From assembly GCA_964596645.1 (NCBI GenBank), contig CAZQVB010000031.1:1-53612 (forward strand): 53,612 nt of DNA. The letters run 5' to 3'. The notes beneath the pieces are model-generated. The model saw nothing but the letters and a program-made list of their open reading frames with translations. It had not been told where the DNA came from and did not search any database. Shown piece after piece: positions 33,487 through 42,455 of this stretch. Source of the stretch: CAVQEK01 sp964596645 (GTDB lineage: Bacteria > Bacteroidota > Bacteroidia > Cytophagales > Cyclobacteriaceae). Position numbers and translations under genes: made by a program. Position 1 is the stretch's first letter, and each line of letters begins with the position of its first letter.

Positions 33487-34028
33487 GGTTGCTGTTCGAG
33501 CATGATGGTGCCTCGGGCTTTTTTCAGGGTATAATCGGAAAAGTCCTGCGGTGCTTCAAGGCCTTCACCCATTATTATTTCGTCGTCCTGCTCTATGCGC
33601 ACAAATTTTTCTGTAAATACTTTCTTTTCGCGCTGATCCCAAAACAGCTCTTCGGTATCGAGCTGGCGATTTTCTTTTTGGCTCACGATCACCACATTGC
33701 CGGTGGCTCGCCATAGACTCTCCTCTGAGTTATAATAAGCGTAGTCTGCGCGCATGGTGGATATCAACTGGCTCTGATTGTCGTAAAACTCCAAATACAT
33801 GCCTTTCGGGTATTCCTGATCTCCATTCTGCAAATTGAGTTGTTGCTCTGCTTCCAGCTTTATTTTTACTATGGCCGAATCGCTGTAGTAGAGCGTTACA
33901 TCGTCGAGTTCCATCAGCGGCCCGGTATACTCTTCCATATTGGGCACGGCGTCGTCTTGCACGCCACAGCCCCAGAAGGTAAAAAGCGCGATCACTAAGG
34001 CCAGAACCCGGTACGATAGCGGTTGCAT
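33483..34028 (-). CDS. lptC: LPS export ABC transporter periplasmic protein LptC
   Basis: A 181-residue LptC. It starts with a lipoprotein signal (VLALVIALFTFWGC, C21) instead of the simple anchor helix of E. coli. The beta-jellyroll part has the LptC pattern: LDDVTLYYSDSAIVKIKLEAEQQ, EYPKGMYLEFYDNQSQLISTMRADYA, WRATGNVVIVSQKENRQLDTEELFWDQREKKVFT, each on its own strand pair. LptC relays lipopolysaccharide from LptBFG to LptA in the periplasm. It starts a three-gene run behind the terminator at 34045-34080 and overlaps the next gene by 4 bases. Confidence 0.92.
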   Translation of the reverse strand: MQPLSYRVLALVIALFTFWGCGVQDDAVPNMEEYTGPLMELDDVTLYYSDSAIVKIKLEAEQQLNLQNGDQEYPKGMYLEFYDNQSQLISTMRADYAYYNSEESLWRATGNVVIVSQKENRQLDTEELFWDQREKKVFTEKFVRIEQDDEIIMGEGLEAPQDFSDYTLKKARGTIMLEQQP

Positions 34029-34044
34029 AGTTTGTATCTATAAT

Positions 34045-34080
34045 AAAAAAAGCGGTCGGCAAGGCACCAACCGCTTTTTT
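34045..34080. terminator. Bidirectional-looking terminator between the TPR gene and lptC
   Basis: A-rich arm AAAAAAGCGGT and its complement ACCGCTTTTTT enclose a short interrupted inner stem. The T-run exists on both strands. On the minus strand it ends the coaX-barrel-TPR transcript 17 bases after the TPR stop. Confidence 0.75.
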
Positions 34081-34096
34081 ATGACTTTATTCAATA

Positions 34097-35401
34097 TTAA
34101 TTCTCGCGTTTCTTAATGGCCACGCTTTCGTTGATCCAGCAACCTACGCGTATGCTTTGACCTACTTCCATGTTCCAGGAAAAAATCTCCTCCATGGTAG
34201 GAAACTGCGCTTTGGCCTGGGCCATTCCCTGGTTATCGCCTGCTGCGCGGAACATTTCATAAGCGGCGAGAAACACTGCCCGGTCATCCACAGGGTTCTG
34301 ACCTTGCTTGCACTCATTGAAGCTGCCCATGTACAGGTTGCCAATGAGCGAATATGCCTCCTTCTTGCTAGGATCCATCTGCACGGCTTTCAATGCATAG
34401 TCACGAGCCGACGATTTTTGCTTTTGATTGGCACTGATCACCGCCAGTGTGTAATAAGAATCTGCTTTCTTGGTGTTGTCGTCAGTCAGCTCCAGCGATT
34501 CTTCGTAGTATTTTACTGCACATTCAAAATCTTCTTTCGATGCACAAGACTGTGCGATCAATTTGGCGATACCATACTCCGGCTCGTGGTTCTGCACCAC
34601 TTTGGCAGCCTCTATGGCCACGGGCCTGTCCATGCACTTACCGGCAAAGGAGAGGCGCAGGATATTCTTGGCCAGCTTCAAATCATCTTGATTCTGCTGC
34701 AGCTTCGGACCCATGGTATTCTCCACAAAGTCGCAGTCGACCTCTATGGTAGCCACCAGCAAATTGTCGACCTGCTCACGAATGGTATTGAGCTGATCTA
34801 CGTCTTTGCCTTTGGTAATTTTAAAATCAAGAATGTTTACCAGGTCGTCGTATATGCCCAACACATCGTCGTCGGAAATGTCACCACCTGATACTTTATG
34901 ACGCCGCACCACATCCATATAGGCAAGCAGATTATTGGCCATTACATTGTTGCCATTGAGCTTAAATGTATTTTGGAACAACGCATACAGATCGCCGTAT
35001 TTGCTGGGTTCATCCTTAAAGTATTTGTAGGCGTCGAAGGCTTTCCGATTGAGTACCTTGCTCTCTTCATTGAAGTATTGAATACGCAAATCGTATAGCT
35101 GCAGTACCGAATCCTGAAAAGCGATCTTCTTTTGTGGATCTGACTCGGCCGTAGCGAGTTCATCATATATATTTACGCCATTGATATAAATGGACTTATT
35201 CAAATCGGGGGCATTCCTGAGCAACCAGCCCAGTTCATTTGCGGCTCTTCGAAAATTACCTTGCTTATAAAAATCGGTGTAAAGGGCCACCTTCTCCTCC
35301 GCCTTGGCCTTGTCTTCTGGCCAGTTCCAGCCGGGCTGCGCTTCCGCAGAAGTATAAAGCAGCGCCAGCAAACATCCGGTTACAAAAATTTTAAATTTCA
35401 T
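34097..35401 (-). CDS. Exported tetratricopeptide repeat protein
   Basis: A 434-residue protein with a signal peptide (FKIFVTGCLLALLYTSAEA, then QPGW). It is built of helical repeats: the C-terminal part has clear TPR units (ASKEDFECAVKYYEESLEL, DNTKKADSYYTLAVISANQKQK, DYALKAVQMDPSKKEAYSLIGNLY). Several cysteines are spaced in pairs in the middle. Such proteins scaffold periplasmic complexes in Bacteroidota. It is the third gene after coaX and the outer-membrane barrel, 12 bases behind the latter. It may serve that barrel (inference). The partner is unknown. Confidence 0.88.
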   Translation of the reverse strand: MKFKIFVTGCLLALLYTSAEAQPGWNWPEDKAKAEEKVALYTDFYKQGNFRRAANELGWLLRNAPDLNKSIYINGVNIYDELATAESDPQKKIAFQDSVLQLYDLRIQYFNEESKVLNRKAFDAYKYFKDEPSKYGDLYALFQNTFKLNGNNVMANNLLAYMDVVRRHKVSGGDISDDDVLGIYDDLVNILDFKITKGKDVDQLNTIREQVDNLLVATIEVDCDFVENTMGPKLQQNQDDLKLAKNILRLSFAGKCMDRPVAIEAAKVVQNHEPEYGIAKLIAQSCASKEDFECAVKYYEESLELTDDNTKKADSYYTLAVISANQKQKSSARDYALKAVQMDPSKKEAYSLIGNLYMGSFNECKQGQNPVDDRAVFLAAYEMFRAAGDNQGMAQAKAQFPTMEEIFSWNMEVGQSIRVGCWINESVAIKKREN

Positions 35402-35413
35402 GATTTCAAACAG

Positions 35414-36703
35414 TTAATTAAACTTCCTTTGATTTCTATACCAACTAAATGAGCGATCATTGAACGTCAGGCCAAACCTGAACTGTATATATTCTTCTTT
35501 TATTAATCCATTGGCTGTAGTGCCCAATTGGCCATAAGTAAATCCCAGATTTACCAAGGATGCCCCGCCCACAGGCAGCGACACTCCAAAATTAATACCA
35601 AAATCGTTGAGCTGGGTATTGTTGAGATAGATTGGCGTACGCTCATAGTTGATGCCTACCTGATATACTATCCTGTTGAGGTAGCTGTTTACCGATGCGA
35701 AATCCGGTATGAATTCTGCCCCTACGATGATCTGATAGCTATTTTTAAGGTTTTCATTGCTCCCATTCACATTCCGGAAGTTGGACCAATTTTGCATGTA
35801 ATAGTCTACGCCAAAGGTCCAGTTGTATGATTTTGACAGCGACAGGCCTACACCCAGTTTCGATGGTAAAGTAGTGTTGCCACGCTGTTCATTCAAAATG
35901 GTATCGGCCGCAACGGGGAAATCGGTTTGACGACGGGTTTCAATCCGCTCCGACTCAAATGTTCTTATGTTGGTGCCGATCTCGTATACCGCGCCAAAAT
36001 TGAGGGTGGTTTTTTCGGCAATGGGATAGTTGAAGTGTACCCCGGGCTGAAAGACAAAATCGCCGTAGCGCTTTTCGGTATAGTGTGCGGTGGTCAGAAA
36101 ACTAGTGTTCACACTGATGGAGTCCACCTCGGCAATATTGATGACGGCATCGTCGGTGCGCCGGCCAAACACATACGACGCGCGCAAGCCTAACATCAGA
36201 TTTTTGGAAATGCGCACACCGTTGGAGAAGAAAAACTGGTTCATGCCCCCGCTGCCCGTATAGTTGTAGAGCACCCTTCCGTTTTCATTGCCCACCACGG
36301 TGCCTCTGTTGTCAATCTTATAATTGACCGTGCTGTAGGGCATTATGCCGAGCGACATGGTCCACTTGCCGGAGATGGCCGGAAAGCCCATAGTGATGTA
36401 GGAAAGGTTGCCCGCAGTGCTTTTTTGCTGAAGTGTATCTTGCTGCACCATGCGGTTTTCGGCTTCAAAGGCCGCGTCGAACGTGGTGAAGGTGTTGATG
36501 GGGAGCATAGCCGGATTGACGCTGTTCAGCACAAAAGGACTGCCGTTGCTGATACCCAGGCCTCCCATGTTCTTGTTGTAAATAAGGCTATGATTGGTGG
36601 TTCTTCCGATGCCCAACGAGCTGTATGGGGAGCCCGCCTTTTGGGCCATGCCCTGCAAAGATGCCATCACGATAATCATTGCCGCCAGGGCGCTAATCTT
36701 CAT
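35414..36703 (-). CDS. Outer-membrane beta-barrel protein (FadL-like/unknown)
   Basis: A 429-residue protein with a signal peptide (KISALAAMIIVMASLQGMA). The mature N-terminus SPYSSLGIGRTTNHSLIYNKNMGGLGIS and the repeated strands of alternating aromatic and small residues fit a FadL-type or related 12-14-strand barrel. It ends with a closing strand RFGLTFNDRSFSWYRN. Members of this type may transport hydrophobic compounds. Its start overlaps coaX by 11 bases, and the TPR gene follows after 12 bases, so the three are one transcript. Substrate unknown. Confidence 0.85.
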   Translation of the reverse strand: MKISALAAMIIVMASLQGMAQKAGSPYSSLGIGRTTNHSLIYNKNMGGLGISNGSPFVLNSVNPAMLPINTFTTFDAAFEAENRMVQQDTLQQKSTAGNLSYITMGFPAISGKWTMSLGIMPYSTVNYKIDNRGTVVGNENGRVLYNYTGSGGMNQFFFSNGVRISKNLMLGLRASYVFGRRTDDAVINIAEVDSISVNTSFLTTAHYTEKRYGDFVFQPGVHFNYPIAEKTTLNFGAVYEIGTNIRTFESERIETRRQTDFPVAADTILNEQRGNTTLPSKLGVGLSLSKSYNWTFGVDYYMQNWSNFRNVNGSNENLKNSYQIIVGAEFIPDFASVNSYLNRIVYQVGINYERTPIYLNNTQLNDFGINFGVSLPVGGASLVNLGFTYGQLGTTANGLIKEEYIQFRFGLTFNDRSFSWYRNQRKFN

Positions 36704-37427
36704 GCGTACTCGATAATAATGTTTGATTAAGGCCGATCAGAACCAAATTTGAAATCGCAAAGATGGGGCCTTTTAAATTAGTTTCAAAAAATTTCGTTTG
36801 TCCGCCGCATATAATAATGCGGCTGATGTTGAAAAATTGCTCATAGCGCTCAATCATTCCCTGTACCTCGGCCAATGTGCCCTCCACCGCTCCGCTGAGC
36901 ATAGCCTCTTTGGTTGTTTTGCCCACAAGGCTGCGATCATCTGAAAAACCAACCGCTGGCAGCCTTGCCGTAAATTTGTGCATGGCACGCAATCGCATGT
37001 CGATACCCGGCGCTATACCACCTCCGTGATAGTTCCCTTCGGCATCCAAATAGTCGTAAGTAATGCATGTGCCGACATCGATCACCAGGCAGCTATGCTG
37101 CGGAAAAAGGTGTCGTGCGCCCACAACGGCAGCCAGCCGGTCGGCGCCGAGTGTGTGGGGTGTATGGTAAAGTATCTGCACGGGCAATGGCGTTTTATAA
37201 GTAAAGTGGACAAGTCTGGCCACCTTAGCTAGCGCTTGCATGAGTTTATTGGATCGCTTGCGCACCGTACACAGCACAATGCGCTGAGGCTGGCAGGACT
37301 TTGCCATCTTAATGAGCTGCCGATCGGACAGACCTGACCAACTTTTCAGTAGAGTATCGCCTTCAAATAATCCGGCTTTTGCCGAGCTGTTGCCAATATC
37401 GATGGCGAGATGTTGCCTGTGCACCAA
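36693..37427 (-). CDS. coaX: Type III pantothenate kinase
   Basis: A 244-residue ASKHA-fold kinase that phosphorylates pantothenate, the first step of coenzyme A synthesis. The phosphate-1 motif is LAIDIGNSSAKAGLF, the substrate strand TLGADRLAAVVGA, and phosphate-2 VIDVGTCITYDYLD, followed by GGGIAPGIDMRLRAM. All are intact. Length is normal. It leads the coaX-barrel-TPR run and has its own promoter candidate at 37453-37483. Confidence 0.95.
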   Translation of the reverse strand: MVHRQHLAIDIGNSSAKAGLFEGDTLLKSWSGLSDRQLIKMAKSCQPQRIVLCTVRKRSNKLMQALAKVARLVHFTYKTPLPVQILYHTPHTLGADRLAAVVGARHLFPQHSCLVIDVGTCITYDYLDAEGNYHGGGIAPGIDMRLRAMHKFTARLPAVGFSDDRSLVGKTTKEAMLSGAVEGTLAEVQGMIERYEQFFNISRIIICGGQTKFFETNLKGPIFAISNLVLIGLNQTLLSSTHED

Positions 37428-37452
37428 TACGAAGATTTTTTATAATTGCCGT

Positions 37453-37483
37453 CAAAAATAGAGCGGGTGGCTTTATAAACAAT
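37453..37483 (-). promoter_or_regulatory. Bacteroidota-type promoter for the coaX operon
   Basis: On the minus strand ATTG (37480-37483) and TATTTTTG (37453-37460) are 19 bases apart. The -7 box matches TAnnTTTG fully; the -33 box matches in TTG. It ends 26 bases before the coaX ATG. Confidence 0.55.
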
Positions 37484-37581
37484 GCTACTTCGCGCACAGT
37501 GATTTAAAAACTTAAATTGAGCGAAATATTGTAGAACGGCTCTTGCTTCACCAACTCATTTTGTATCAGTAACCATTTATT

Positions 37582-38661
37582 ATGAAGGCCTACCACGTAA
37601 TCGGGCTCATGTCGGGAACCTCTCTTGACGGGCTCGACATCACCTACAACCGCTTTGCGGAGTCAGCTCACTGGTCTTTTGAGATATTAAAGGCCGAAAT
37701 GATTGAATTTCCCACGGAAATATTAGACAGACTGTGCAATGCCTACAATGCCTCGGCCATGGATCTGGTGAAAACCGACCACGCCTATGGCGCTTGGATG
37801 GGTGAACAAATCAATCATTTCTTAACAAAACACGCCCTGGCAAAACCAGACCTGATCGTGTCGCATGGTCAGACGGTGTTTCATCAGCCTCAGCAGGGCT
37901 TTACCTGTCAGATCGGCAACGGCTGGATGATTGCACAGCGTACAGGCTGCCGGGTGGTGAACGATTTGCGCTCGGCAGATGTAGCCCTTGGCGGGCAGGG
38001 TGCACCGCTGGTGCCTATAGGCGATCAGTTGCTCTTCCCTCAATATCACTTCTGCCTGAACATCGGAGGATTCTCCAATGTGTCCTATCAGAATAATCAT
38101 CATCGACTGGCCTATGATATTTGTCCGGTCAATATTCTGCTCAATGCGTATGCGGCTGAGCTGGGCCTGCAGTACGACGACCGCGGCATGCTGGCAAAGC
38201 AAGGACAGATGGACGCCCAGGTACTGGAGGCGCTCAACAGCCTGCCCTACTACCACCAGGCTCCGCCAAAATCACTGGGCTTTGAGTGGGTAGAACAACA
38301 TGTACTGCCCGTGTTGCAAGAGATACAAAGTCCGCACGACCGCCTGGCTACAGCCACCCACCATGCGGCGTGGCAGGTGGCACACAATCTTAAGGCAACC
38401 AGCCAACATCTCGGCATTGAAAATCCCTCCGTACTCATTACCGGTGGAGGTGCTTTCAACAGTCATCTCCTCGACCTGATCAACCACTACAGTGAGGGCC
38501 ATCTCTCGCTCACTGTGCCGGAGCAGCAACTGGTGAAGTTTAAAGAATCGCTGGTATTTGCCCTACTTGGATTGCTGCGCTGGCTTGGCCGTAATAATGC
38601 CCTGAGCAGTGTCACCGGCGCCAGCAGGGACAGCAGCGGAGGCACTTTGTATTCGCTGTAA
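37582..38661 (+). CDS. anmK: Anhydro-N-acetylmuramic acid kinase
   Basis: A 359-residue kinase that opens and phosphorylates 1,6-anhydro-MurNAc to MurNAc-6-phosphate, for recycling of cell-wall fragments. The family opening GLMSGTSLDGLDITYNRF is intact; the substrate motif is VSHGQTVFHQPQ, and LNIGGFSNVSY and ITGGGAFNSHLL are the ATPase-fold phosphate loops. Length is normal. It is divergent from coaX. No murQ (etherase) lies next to it. Confidence 0.95.
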   Translation: MKAYHVIGLMSGTSLDGLDITYNRFAESAHWSFEILKAEMIEFPTEILDRLCNAYNASAMDLVKTDHAYGAWMGEQINHFLTKHALAKPDLIVSHGQTVFHQPQQGFTCQIGNGWMIAQRTGCRVVNDLRSADVALGGQGAPLVPIGDQLLFPQYHFCLNIGGFSNVSYQNNHHRLAYDICPVNILLNAYAAELGLQYDDRGMLAKQGQMDAQVLEALNSLPYYHQAPPKSLGFEWVEQHVLPVLQEIQSPHDRLATATHHAAWQVAHNLKATSQHLGIENPSVLITGGGAFNSHLLDLINHYSEGHLSLTVPEQQLVKFKESLVFALLGLLRWLGRNNALSSVTGASRDSSGGTLYSL

Positions 38662-38889
38662 TCGATTCGATTTTCGCTTTGAAGGCGCCACAAGCATTTG
38701 CTAATCCAGATGTGCAGGACGTGTTTCCTAGATTATTTTTGTAGACGAATATGGCTCAATTCTCCATATTAAGCCGGTTTTAATTGTGAATCAAAAGAGT
38801 TTGTTATGTATCAATTTTTTATCATTTTTAGGCCCGTTTAGCGATTTGAGGGCCTTCCTCCAGAAGCTGTGAAAAACATTTGTGCTGAC

Positions 38890-40383
38890 ATGGGATTGAG
38901 AATCACACTTTTCCTTTCTTTATTTTTATTCTCCGGTTCTTTTCTATCTGCTTCTTCCGAGCCTGTCGATACAGAGGTCGCCACGGTATATGCCTCTGCC
39001 GAACAACCGCCAGAAGAACGCGGTGGTTTGATGCACGAGGAGCCATCGCACAATGCACCTGCGCTGTGGTCGGTCATTCCTTTCATCCTTTTGCTGCTCA
39101 TGATCGCCACCGGGCCGCTGTTTTATGAGCATTTCTGGCACAAAAACTATCCGAAAATAGCCGTAGTGCTCGCATTATTGGTGGTGGCATATTACCTGTT
39201 TGCGCTGCACAATACGCACACACCGGTGCACTCTGCTTTTGAATATTTCCAGTTTATAGCGCTGCTGGCCGGGCTCTACATTGCCTCCGGCGGCATCGTG
39301 ATCAATATTGACAAAAAAGCAACACCGGCCGTCAATTCTGGCATACTGCTCATTGGTGCAGTTATCGCCAACATTATTGGTACCACAGGGGCTTCCATGC
39401 TCCTCATCCGCCCCTTCATCCGGCTGAACAAGAACAGGATCAAAGCCTATCACATCGTTTTTTTCATTTTTATCGTGAGCAATATCGGCGGCTCTCTTAC
39501 GCCCATTGGCGACCCACCACTGTTTCTGGGATTCTTGAAAGGTGTGCCTTTTTTCTGGACGCTCACGCACAATATATTCCCATGGATATTGGGCGTGATA
39601 TTGCTCACCGCAGCCTTCTACTTTTTCGACAAAAAGAACAAGAGTGAATTGCTGTACGAACTGGAAGAAACCGGCCAACACAACAACACCTACATCCGCG
39701 GCACACGCAATTTCTTCTGGTTATTCATTGTGGTGGCTGCCGTATTTCTCGATCCCAACGTGATCCCCTGGGTGCCGGGCATTCACTACGACGGACAAAA
39801 ATTTTCTTTTCTCCGTGAGATCATCATGCTCAGCGCCGCCTATCTTTCTTATAAGACAGCCAATAAACAGACCTTGAAGGCGAATGATTTCAACTTCGAA
39901 CCCATTCGCGAAGTGGCTTTCATATTTATTGGAATATTTGGCACCATGATGCCTGCCCTGGAACTGGTGGGCAATTTTGCCAAAGAACAGGCGGGCACCA
40001 ACCTGATCAATCACAATACACTGTACTGGGGCACAGGCATGCTTTCTGGTTTTCTTGACAATGCCCCCACTTATCTCAACTTTCTTGCGGCAGCCATGGC
40101 CTCGGTCAATGCCAACCTCACCTCTCTGGAAGATGTGCGTGCCTTTGCCGGCGGGGCGTTCGTGGATTCGGTGCTTATGTTAAAATCGATTTCCATAGCC
40201 GCGGTGTTTTTTGGCGCATTTACGTATATCGGCAACGGACCAAATTTTATGGTAAAATCTATAGCCGAACAGATCGGAGTTAATATGCCGTCATTCTTTG
40301 GCTATATCGTGCGGTATGCCATACCCATACTGCTGCCCCTGCTGGTGATCACCTGGCTCATTTTCTTCGCCTTTGCGCGGTAG
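38890..40383 (+). CDS. Sodium:proton antiporter-like transporter (NhaD/CitMHS_2 type)
   Basis: About 497 residues from the ATG at 38890; a GTG at 38869 would add seven residues before the signal-like start (LRITLFLSLFLFSGSFLSASSEP). Eleven to thirteen membrane helices follow. Conserved features are LLIGAVIANIIGTTGASMLLIRPFI, GGSLTPIGDPPLFLGFLKGVPFFW and SGFLDNAPTYLNFLAAAM, which match the ion-transporter superfamily members annotated as sodium:proton antiporters of Bacteroidota. It would expel Na+ in exchange for H+. An exported-looking leader ahead of the first helix is common in this clade. Confidence 0.88.
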   Translation: MGLRITLFLSLFLFSGSFLSASSEPVDTEVATVYASAEQPPEERGGLMHEEPSHNAPALWSVIPFILLLLMIATGPLFYEHFWHKNYPKIAVVLALLVVAYYLFALHNTHTPVHSAFEYFQFIALLAGLYIASGGIVINIDKKATPAVNSGILLIGAVIANIIGTTGASMLLIRPFIRLNKNRIKAYHIVFFIFIVSNIGGSLTPIGDPPLFLGFLKGVPFFWTLTHNIFPWILGVILLTAAFYFFDKKNKSELLYELEETGQHNNTYIRGTRNFFWLFIVVAAVFLDPNVIPWVPGIHYDGQKFSFLREIIMLSAAYLSYKTANKQTLKANDFNFEPIREVAFIFIGIFGTMMPALELVGNFAKEQAGTNLINHNTLYWGTGMLSGFLDNAPTYLNFLAAAMASVNANLTSLEDVRAFAGGAFVDSVLMLKSISIAAVFFGAFTYIGNGPNFMVKSIAEQIGVNMPSFFGYIVRYAIPILLPLLVITWLIFFAFAR

Positions 40384-40463
40384 TGGCGTCTGCCAGGCAC
40401 TATTCACGCCCGGTTTTTAAGTGAGCCAATTACTGTATACAAGTATGCAAATGTTTTCGCTCG

Positions 40464-41429
40464 CTAAAGCTTAGCCCTGATGGCCATCCATCTGTCGGCA
40501 GGTATTTTTGCACCCACTACCTCTATCACATTGGCTGCCACCAGGGAGCCCAATTCACCGCATCGCTCAAGCGACTGGCCCTGCAGCAAGCCGTAAATGA
40601 AGCCGGAAGCATACAAGTCGCCAGCTCCGGTGGTGTCGATACTTTTGGCCGTGGCGGCATTGACGTGCACCATTTGGTCGCCCTGGCAAATGATGGATCC
40701 TTTTTCTCCGATTTTCACCACGGCTATATCGCACAACTGACTGATGGAAACGGCGGCCTGCTCGGGTGTGGAATTGGTGAACACCCTGGCCTCTTCCTCA
40801 TTGGCAAAGACCACGTCTACATAGTGGCGCACCAGGTGGTGTAAAAAATCCAGGTTGTCGGCCACCACATTGAAGCTGGCCAGGTCGATGGAAATGGTGA
40901 GATTTCTCTCTTTCGCTGTTTTGGCAGCCTTTTCTATCAGCGCCTGATTTTGCACCAGGTATCCTTCCAGGTGAAAGAAATCGAAACCGTTGAACTGATC
41001 GGGACGGATATCATTGGGTGTGAGCTCTATGGCGGCACCTAAAAAAGTGGCCAGTGTGCGCTCCGAATCTGGCGATATCAATATAATCGAACGGCCTGTC
41101 GCCTCATTGCCGTGCAGCAATTTGGTGTCGACTTTACGGCTCTCCATATCTTTCTGGAATAGCTTGCCGTAGTCATCACTCCCGATTTTGCCAATATAGC
41201 CGGTTGCCATGCCCAGCTCGGCCAGGCCATTGATGGTATTGGCCGCCGATCCGCCAGACGCCACTTCCATGGGAAAAACTTTACCGGCCTCCAAAATCTT
41301 GTCTACTGCACTGCTGTCGATCAGCTGCATGCTGCCTTTGGGCAGGTTCAGTTTTGTCAGCAAGGCATCATTATCTATTCGGATGAGTACATCTACCAGG
41401 GCATTGCCCAGACCCAATACCTTTTTCAT
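40464..41429 (-). CDS. PfkB-family sugar/nucleoside kinase (adenosine kinase-like)
   Basis: A kinase of 321 residues from the ATG at 41429 (MKKVLGLGNALVDVLIRI). The PfkB signatures are both present: GGSAANTINGLAELG near residue 50 and the anion-hole DTTGAGDLYASGFIYGLL near 255, with the catalytic Asp. The lid region LPKGSMQLIDSS fits the adenosine/ribokinase group found in Bacteroidota, which phosphorylates a nucleoside or sugar; the substrate is inferred. The frame is open for 16 more codons upstream, but that stretch has no family likeness. Confidence 0.9.
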   Translation of the reverse strand: MKKVLGLGNALVDVLIRIDNDALLTKLNLPKGSMQLIDSSAVDKILEAGKVFPMEVASGGSAANTINGLAELGMATGYIGKIGSDDYGKLFQKDMESRKVDTKLLHGNEATGRSIILISPDSERTLATFLGAAIELTPNDIRPDQFNGFDFFHLEGYLVQNQALIEKAAKTAKERNLTISIDLASFNVVADNLDFLHHLVRHYVDVVFANEEEARVFTNSTPEQAAVSISQLCDIAVVKIGEKGSIICQGDQMVHVNAATAKSIDTTGAGDLYASGFIYGLLQGQSLERCGELGSLVAANVIEVVGAKIPADRWMAIRAKL

Positions 41430-41524
41430 GATCTTATCTATTTCATTATATTTTTCACTTCCCTCTGCCCCCACCACGAGTAAGTAACGGCGCGGGCAAT
41501 TTTCACCTTAGCGTATGCAGCCGC

Positions 41525-42415
41525 CTACTCTGGGTGTACTATCTCAAAATACCGGTTTGGATAGTCAGTAATCAGTCCATCCACTTTCATGGCCAGCATC
41601 TTCTTTATGTCTTGATACTTGTTCACCGTCCATGGTATCACCTTGATGCCGCGACTCTGGAGATATTGCACATCGCCGGCTGAGAGCAGAGTATGATTTG
41701 GGCTATATGCATAAGGCTGAAATGTGAGGCGCGTCATATTTTTCCTAACATCTTTCTTTCGCTCCACCAGGTAGGCCAGCCGCACTTGCGGGTAGTGCTT
41801 ATGCCAGTATTCCAATATTCTGACATCAAACGACTGGATGATCACGCGCTCCCAGGGAACGGCTCCATCCAAAGTTTTATAGACCAATTGAGAAAACACG
41901 TCGGGGGCAGGATGCAAGGTGCCGTCGCCCCGTGGGGTGCTTTTTAGCTCTATATTGTACTGAACCGGTGGTCTGGCCAGCGTGGCCACATGTTGCTCGC
42001 AGGTATCGATCACAGCGCTGAGCAATGGTATGTGCGTGGGAACTTTTTGCTGATGAGGATAGGAAGGATTGCCGCGTGAGCCGCAATCGAAAGCCGAAAT
42101 ATCGTCATAGGCCATGCGATAAAAAACAACCTTTTTGGCTTCGGACAAGCTTAGTGAATTGCCGAGTTCATCGTGGCAGATGGCAGGATTGAGGTGGTGG
42201 TCGTGTACTACAATTACCTTTTCGTCGCCGGAGATCACCACATCCATTTCTAAGGTAGAAACGCCCAGCTCAAGCGCTTTTATAAAACCCGAGATGCTGT
42301 TTTCGGGCATTAGGCCACGACAGCCTCTATGCCCTTGTATGTCAAAAGTCTGTGCTGAACCCACCACTGGCCACATGAGAATAATTACAAACACACAAAT
42401 TCTGCAAGCGCTCAT
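41525..42415 (-). CDS. Exported glycerophosphodiester phosphodiesterase
   Basis: A 296-residue GDPD-family enzyme from the ATG at 42415. The signal peptide is SACRICVFVIILMWPVVGSA. The active site is clear: IQGHRGCRGLMPENS (first His and Arg), the EMDVVIS acidic pair (metal), and VVHDHHLNP (second His). It would cut glycerophosphodiesters from phospholipid turnover into glycerol-3-phosphate and an alcohol in the periplasm. It follows the aspartate kinase gene by 40 bases on the same strand. Confidence 0.92.
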   Translation of the reverse strand: MSACRICVFVIILMWPVVGSAQTFDIQGHRGCRGLMPENSISGFIKALELGVSTLEMDVVISGDEKVIVVHDHHLNPAICHDELGNSLSLSEAKKVVFYRMAYDDISAFDCGSRGNPSYPHQQKVPTHIPLLSAVIDTCEQHVATLARPPVQYNIELKSTPRGDGTLHPAPDVFSQLVYKTLDGAVPWERVIIQSFDVRILEYWHKHYPQVRLAYLVERKKDVRKNMTRLTFQPYAYSPNHTLLSAGDVQYLQSRGIKVIPWTVNKYQDIKKMLAMKVDGLITDYPNRYFEIVHPE

Positions 42416-42455
42416 CACAAGCCAGTTAATCGAGGCATACTTCTGAGAGATTAGT

